Below are positions 4,481-7,522 of a DNA stretch of 7,522 nt, one piece after another (positions within the stretch are counted from its first letter, which is position 1; every line of letters starts with the position of its first letter). The notes beneath the pieces were generated by a model that did no database searches, was not told where the DNA came from, and saw only the letters and a program-made list of their open reading frames with translations. The stretch lies in NCBI GenBank assembly GCA_003567055.1, contig PXAW01000280.1, forward strand, positions 1 to 7,522, written 5' to 3'. The position numbers and the translations under genes are program-made. The stretch comes from Hyphomicrobiales bacterium. Lineage in GTDB: Bacteria > Pseudomonadota > Alphaproteobacteria > Rhizobiales > Beijerinckiaceae.

Positions 4481-6043
4481 ATGGTTTTGCGTAATTTTCC
4501 CCTTCGCTGCATCGCATCGCGCTTCGCCGCGGCGCTCGTGGCGACCGCCATGGTGCTGGCCGCCGGCCTCGCCGCCCCCACGCCTGCGCATGCTTATAAT
4601 CCGCCCTATGCCGCCGTCGTCATCGACGTGAAGACGGGCAAGACGCTGCATGCGGAGAATGCGGATGCGACACGTTTCCCCGCATCGCTGACCAAGGTGA
4701 TGACGCTCTATCTCGTTTTCGAGCAGCTGGAGCGCGGGGCGCTTCGCCTCGATACGCCGCTGCGTGTTTCATCGCGCGCCGCCGCCGAGCCGCCCTCCAA
4801 GCTGGGCCTGCGCGCCGGATCGACGATCACGGTGGAGAATGCCATTCTCGCGCTGACCACCCGCTCGGCCAACGATGTCGCCACCGCGATCGCCGAGAAT
4901 CTCGGGGGCAGCGTCGATGCCTTCACCCGGGAAATGACCCGCACGGCGCGGGCTTTGGGCATGCAGCGCACGACCTTCCGCAATGCGCACGGCCTGCCCA
5001 ATCGCGAACAGGTGACCACGGCGCGTGACATGGCGATCCTCGCGATTGCCGTGCAGGACCGCTTTCCGCAATATTATCATTATTTCTCACGCCGGAACTT
5101 TACCTTCAACGGGACGACGCATCGCAACCACAACCGTCTGATCGGGCGCGTCACCGGTGTCGACGGCATCAAGACCGGCTTCATCCGCGCCTCCGGCTTC
5201 AACCTCATGACGAATGCCAAGAACAACAACCGCCACATCGTCACCGTGGTGATGGGCGGTCGCTCGGGTGCGCATCGTGACGGTATCGTCGAGCGGCTGG
5301 TTCAGAACCACCTGCCGCGCGCCTATGCCGGTGCCCGCCAGACGCCCGTGATGAATGTCGCCGGTGCCGTGGCGTTCGTGCCCAACGTCCTGCCGCCCGC
5401 GCGCCCCGCCGATATCGGTGTGCCGCCGGCTGCCTTTGCCAGCGCCTCGGCGACCGGCGGTCCGCTCGACCTCGCCTCCATGCGCCCCGCCGTCGCGCCC
5501 GAGCGCAATGCCGGCAACACCGCGACGCCGGGCTCGTCGGGATCCCTGCGTCAGGGTGCCGCCGCCGATACGGCGCGCGAGCAGAGTGGCGGCCAGGTGC
5601 TCTCCTTCGCCGATTCCACGGGATCGATACCGCTGCCGCCGGCGGATCTGGGTTCGCGCCACGCTTCGCAGGAAATGGCGCAAGGCGGTGAAGATGCCGG
5701 AACGGCGGCACCCATGCAGGTCGCGAGCGCGAATGCCGCCGCACCGCTGCCGCCGGCTGCGACACCGGTCGAGCCGGAACCGGAACCCGTCGCGGTTTCG
5801 CCCTGGGTCGTGCAGATCGCTGCGGTCGATTCCGAACGCGCCGCCATGGAGATGCTGGAGAATGCCCGCAACCGTGTCGGCGGCCCGCTGAGCTCGGCCA
5901 AACCCTTCACCGAGCCGGTTCAGACCGGTGGCACGACGCTGCATCGTGCGCGCTTCTCGGGCTTCGATACCCAGGGCGCGGCGCGCGATGCCTGCCGCCA
6001 GCTGGAGCGTCGTGGCTTTGCCTGCTTCGCGTCGCGCAGCTGA
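4481..6043 (+). CDS. D-alanyl-D-alanine carboxypeptidase (peptidase S11) with C-terminal SPOR domain
   Basis: 520-residue secreted penicillin-binding-protein-type enzyme that trims the terminal D-Ala from peptidoglycan stem peptides. Residues 1-38 form a signal peptide: a basic start, a hydrophobic core at 15-32, and cleavage predicted after AHA (36-38). The serine peptidase domain spans about 40-280. The nucleophile motif is SLTK (S69, K72), the second motif SAN (129-131), and the third KTG (231-233). Residues 290-438 are a Pro/Ala/Gly-rich linker. Residues 439-518 form a SPOR domain (SPWVVQIAAVDSERAA to the C-terminus), which binds glycan strands stripped of stem peptides and so targets septa. 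This fusion is common in alphaproteobacteria. The start at 4481 gives a proper signal peptide and follows AGGGA at 4467-4471. It is transcribed alone, divergent from the phasin gene. No clear promoter hexamers were found. Confidence 0.95.
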   Translation: MVLRNFPLRCIASRFAAALVATAMVLAAGLAAPTPAHAYNPPYAAVVIDVKTGKTLHAENADATRFPASLTKVMTLYLVFEQLERGALRLDTPLRVSSRAAAEPPSKLGLRAGSTITVENAILALTTRSANDVATAIAENLGGSVDAFTREMTRTARALGMQRTTFRNAHGLPNREQVTTARDMAILAIAVQDRFPQYYHYFSRRNFTFNGTTHRNHNRLIGRVTGVDGIKTGFIRASGFNLMTNAKNNNRHIVTVVMGGRSGAHRDGIVERLVQNHLPRAYAGARQTPVMNVAGAVAFVPNVLPPARPADIGVPPAAFASASATGGPLDLASMRPAVAPERNAGNTATPGSSGSLRQGAAADTAREQSGGQVLSFADSTGSIPLPPADLGSRHASQEMAQGGEDAGTAAPMQVASANAAAPLPPAATPVEPEPEPVAVSPWVVQIAAVDSERAAMEMLENARNRVGGPLSSAKPFTEPVQTGGTTLHRARFSGFDTQGAARDACRQLERRGFACFASRS

Positions 6044-6054
6044 CCTGCGACGTT

Positions 6055-6152
6055 GCCGGAACAATTCCGGCGAACCTTTCGAGTGCGGAGCGACCGGCGT
6101 TTCCGGCCGCTCCGGTGAGTGGCGTAACCGACCATGGTCCCGTTCGGACCAT
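6055..6152. other. Three consecutive stem-loops between convergent genes
   Basis: First, GCCGGAA-CAA-TTCCGGC (6055-6071), a perfect 7-bp stem starting 11 bp after the carboxypeptidase stop. Second, a two-part stem at 6087-6113 with outer arms GGAGCG and CGCTCC, inner arms CCGG and CCGG, one A-C mismatch between them, and a five-base loop. Third, ATGGTCC-CGTTC-GGACCAT (6134-6152), a perfect 7-bp stem ending 13 bp before the stop of the convergent J-domain gene. None is followed by a T-run on either strand, so these are not textbook intrinsic terminators. They may block read-through or stabilise 3' ends. Confidence 0.6.
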
Positions 6153-6165
6153 CGCGCGTGGAGTA

Positions 6166-6909
6166 TCAGCGATGTCGGCTCAAGAGCATGTCCTTGGCCT
6201 GGTTCACCCGGGCCGCGAGGTAAGTCGACCCCCCCTGATCGGGATGGAGCTTCAGCATCAGCGTGCGGTGCGCCCGCTTGATGGCGGCGGCATCCGCCCC
6301 CGGCTCAAGCCCCAGGACCTGATAGGCCTCCTCTTCCGTCATCGCGCCCGCCTCGGCCTCGCGGCCCGCCCCCGCGTCAGCGTCAGCATGAGCGTTTTCA
6401 CGCCATCCGGGAAACCGGCGGTCGAAATACGCCTCTAGCAGACGCAGGCCTTCCTGGTCGCCGGCGCCGGCGCATTCGGTATAGAGTGTCTGCAATTCGC
6501 GCTCGTTGAGTTCATCGAGGCCGCGCCCGGTGAAGGCACCGGCCAGAACGCTGCCGTTCATCTCGCCGCTGTCATGATCGAGGGTCATCTCGATCATCGC
6601 CGAGCGCACCCGTGAGGTCTGGCCGGTGGAGGGGCCGCTGGAGGGCTGGCCGGGCCCCAGACGCCCCAGCCCGCCGGGCAGACCGGGGAAGCCCGCGCTC
6701 CAGCCCAGCATCCATGCGGCGAAACCGCCGATCAGCAGTGCCATATCGATGCGTCCGCGCACCAGCATCAGGGCAGCCAGCGCCAGCGCCGCCGTTCCGG
6801 CGACAGCCTTGATCAGCCGCACCAGCGTGCGCGGATTGGTGCGCGCATAGAGCCGCGACAGCCACCAGACGAAGAGAACGGCGAGGACGCCGTAGAGCAG
6901 GGAGATCAT
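6166..6909 (-). CDS. Membrane-anchored J-domain protein, Pam18/Tim14-like J domain
   Basis: 247-residue co-chaperone, expected to stimulate the ATPase of a DnaK-type Hsp70 at the inner membrane. Hydrophobic segments at about 2-20, 35-51 and 54-70 suggest two or three membrane spans. Residues 73-100 are a Gly/Pro linker. Residues 101-170 form a helical region (AMIEMTLDHDSGEMNGSVLA, then NERELQTLYTECAG) seen in related alphaproteobacterial proteins. The J domain is C-terminal (192-243): AYQVLGLEPGADAAAIKRAH, then the invariant HPD at 222-224 and GGSTYLAARVNQAKDMLL. The HR..ML..HPD.GGS..LA...N.AKD.L pattern is like the J domain of mitochondrial Pam18/Tim14. It lacks the Gly/Phe and zinc-finger regions of DnaJ. 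Its ATG overlaps the VWA gene stop as ATGA, implying coupled expression. Client and role are unknown. Confidence 0.88.
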   Translation of the reverse strand: MISLLYGVLAVLFVWWLSRLYARTNPRTLVRLIKAVAGTAALALAALMLVRGRIDMALLIGGFAAWMLGWSAGFPGLPGGLGRLGPGQPSSGPSTGQTSRVRSAMIEMTLDHDSGEMNGSVLAGAFTGRGLDELNERELQTLYTECAGAGDQEGLRLLEAYFDRRFPGWRENAHADADAGAGREAEAGAMTEEEAYQVLGLEPGADAAAIKRAHRTLMLKLHPDQGGSTYLAARVNQAKDMLLSRHR

Positions 6910-7522
6910 GAGCGTTTCATCGCCGTTATGAGGCGCCGCGCGCCGGCATCGCCCTCGGCCAGCTTCTGCAACGCGCCCATGCCGCCTGCCGCATAGGCCG
7001 CCGCTGCCCGCAGCAGCGCTTCGAGCGCGCCGGGCGCGGCTGTATCGAAGCGCTCATGCGCGCCGCCGGTGAGCCGGGCCATCTCGGCGAAGGCAGCCGA
7101 CGCCACGGGATCGTCGCCTTCCTGGAAGAAGAAGCCCTTGATCCCCGTCAGGCCGAGCTCCCCGGCGAGGGCGCACAGCGTATCGACATGTTCCTCCATG
7201 GCGTCGCCGACGTAAATGAAGGCGGCGATGCGCCGCTCCTGCGCCGCCTTGCGGACATGGCGCAGCACGCGCTCGATCTGCGTCAGGCCGCCCTGGCAGC
7301 GCAGCCCGGTCATGATCTCGGTGAGGGCGCGCGGATCGGAGACCCAGCGCGAGGCCCGGCATTCGCGAAAGCCGCGGAAATAGACGAGCTGCACGGCGAG
7401 CCCGCCGATCCGTGCCGTCGTGTCGAACATCCCCGCCTGGACCGAGCAGGCCAGATCCCAGGTCGGCTGCCGGCTCATCGTGGCGTCGAGGGCGAAGATC
7501 AGGCGGCCCTGATCCGCGCCCG
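6906..7522 (-). CDS. von Willebrand factor A domain protein, 5' end outside the window
   Basis: 204 residues are visible; the reading frame is open to the window edge, so the start lies to the right. The ATG at 7478 is internal and should not be taken as the start, because the codons before it encode GRLIFALDATMSR, the first strand and metal-site loop of a VWA domain. Numbering from the first complete visible codon, the metal-ion-dependent adhesion site is D12-x-T14-x-S16, with T80 in GGLTQIER and D106 in FIYVGDAMEE completing it. All three loops are therefore present, with Thr in place of the first Ser. No membrane segment is seen in this part. It overlaps the J-domain gene by ATGA. VWA domains bind partner proteins through the metal; the partner here is unknown, and the membrane J-protein is a natural candidate (inference). 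Confidence 0.85.
   Translation of the reverse strand, partial: GADQGRLIFALDATMSRQPTWDLACSVQAGMFDTTARIGGLAVQLVYFRGFRECRASRWVSDPRALTEIMTGLRCQGGLTQIERVLRHVRKAAQERRIAAFIYVGDAMEEHVDTLCALAGELGLTGIKGFFFQEGDDPVASAAFAEMARLTGGAHERFDTAAPGALEALLRAAAAYAAGGMGALQKLAEGDAGARRLITAMKRS

Noticed and set aside
5087..6064. Open frame of 325 codons on the minus strand
   Set aside because: Antisense to the carboxypeptidase. It is a run of Arg/Gly/Ala codons typical of a reverse frame in GC-rich DNA, with no motif.
6906..7478. VWA gene read as complete with a start at 7478
   Set aside because: The frame continues upstream to the window edge and encodes the VWA metal-site strand, so the true start is outside the window.

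Overview
The window reads as chromosomal DNA of a GC-rich alphaproteobacterium, most likely a member of the Hyphomicrobiales (Rhizobiales). The reasons are the closeness of the IhfA, MerR, phasin, cupin and family-4 uracil-DNA glycosylase proteins to the forms usual in that order, the ihfA-merR pairing, and the strong GC bias at third codon positions. The genus cannot be fixed from this window. No rRNA, tRNA, CRISPR array, insertion sequence or prophage gene is visible.

Layout. Positions 1-870 (minus, running off the left edge) encode a family-4-type uracil-DNA glycosylase with an N-terminal extension; two of the four iron-sulfur cysteine positions are replaced. Positions 964-1994 (minus) hold a two-gene toxin-antitoxin-like module: a DNA-binding excisionase-type HTH protein followed, with an ATGA overlap, by a PIN-domain nuclease. 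Its promoter carries three tandem 9-bp repeats that look like an operator. Positions 2251-3163 (plus) carry ihfA and a MerR-type regulator, a pair common in alphaproteobacteria. Positions 3323-3748 (plus) encode a small single-domain cupin. It converges on a phasin gene (3862-4197, minus), with two hairpins between them, one of them a good intrinsic terminator for the phasin transcript.

The 283-bp divergent region 4198-4480 is the most information-rich non-coding stretch. The phasin side has a near-consensus sigma-70 promoter with two perfect TGC-N3-GCA palindromes exactly 31 bp apart, one in the -35/-10 spacer and one just upstream, as expected for control by the polyhydroxyalkanoate repressor PhaR. 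The other side, ahead of a D,D-carboxypeptidase gene, has a CtrA-like box and two inverted repeats. Positions 4481-6043 (plus) encode that secreted penicillin-binding-protein-type carboxypeptidase with a C-terminal SPOR domain. A 122-bp gap with three consecutive stem-loops separates it from a convergent minus-strand operon. That operon (6166 to the right edge) encodes a von Willebrand factor A protein and, overlapping by ATGA, a membrane-anchored J-domain protein whose J domain resembles mitochondrial Pam18/Tim14.

Together the genes cover DNA repair, nucleoid architecture, carbon-storage granules and envelope maintenance, mostly core functions. The toxin-antitoxin-like module is the one clearly accessory piece, with visibly less GC-biased sequence than its neighbours. 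Intergenic stretches without separate entries are 2067-2250 (C-rich, with a short spaced repeat and a poor candidate ihfA promoter) and 3164-3322 (a GC-rich palindrome CGGCGCGCCG and no recognisable gene or tRNA). No stretch of more than 300 bases lacks a gene.
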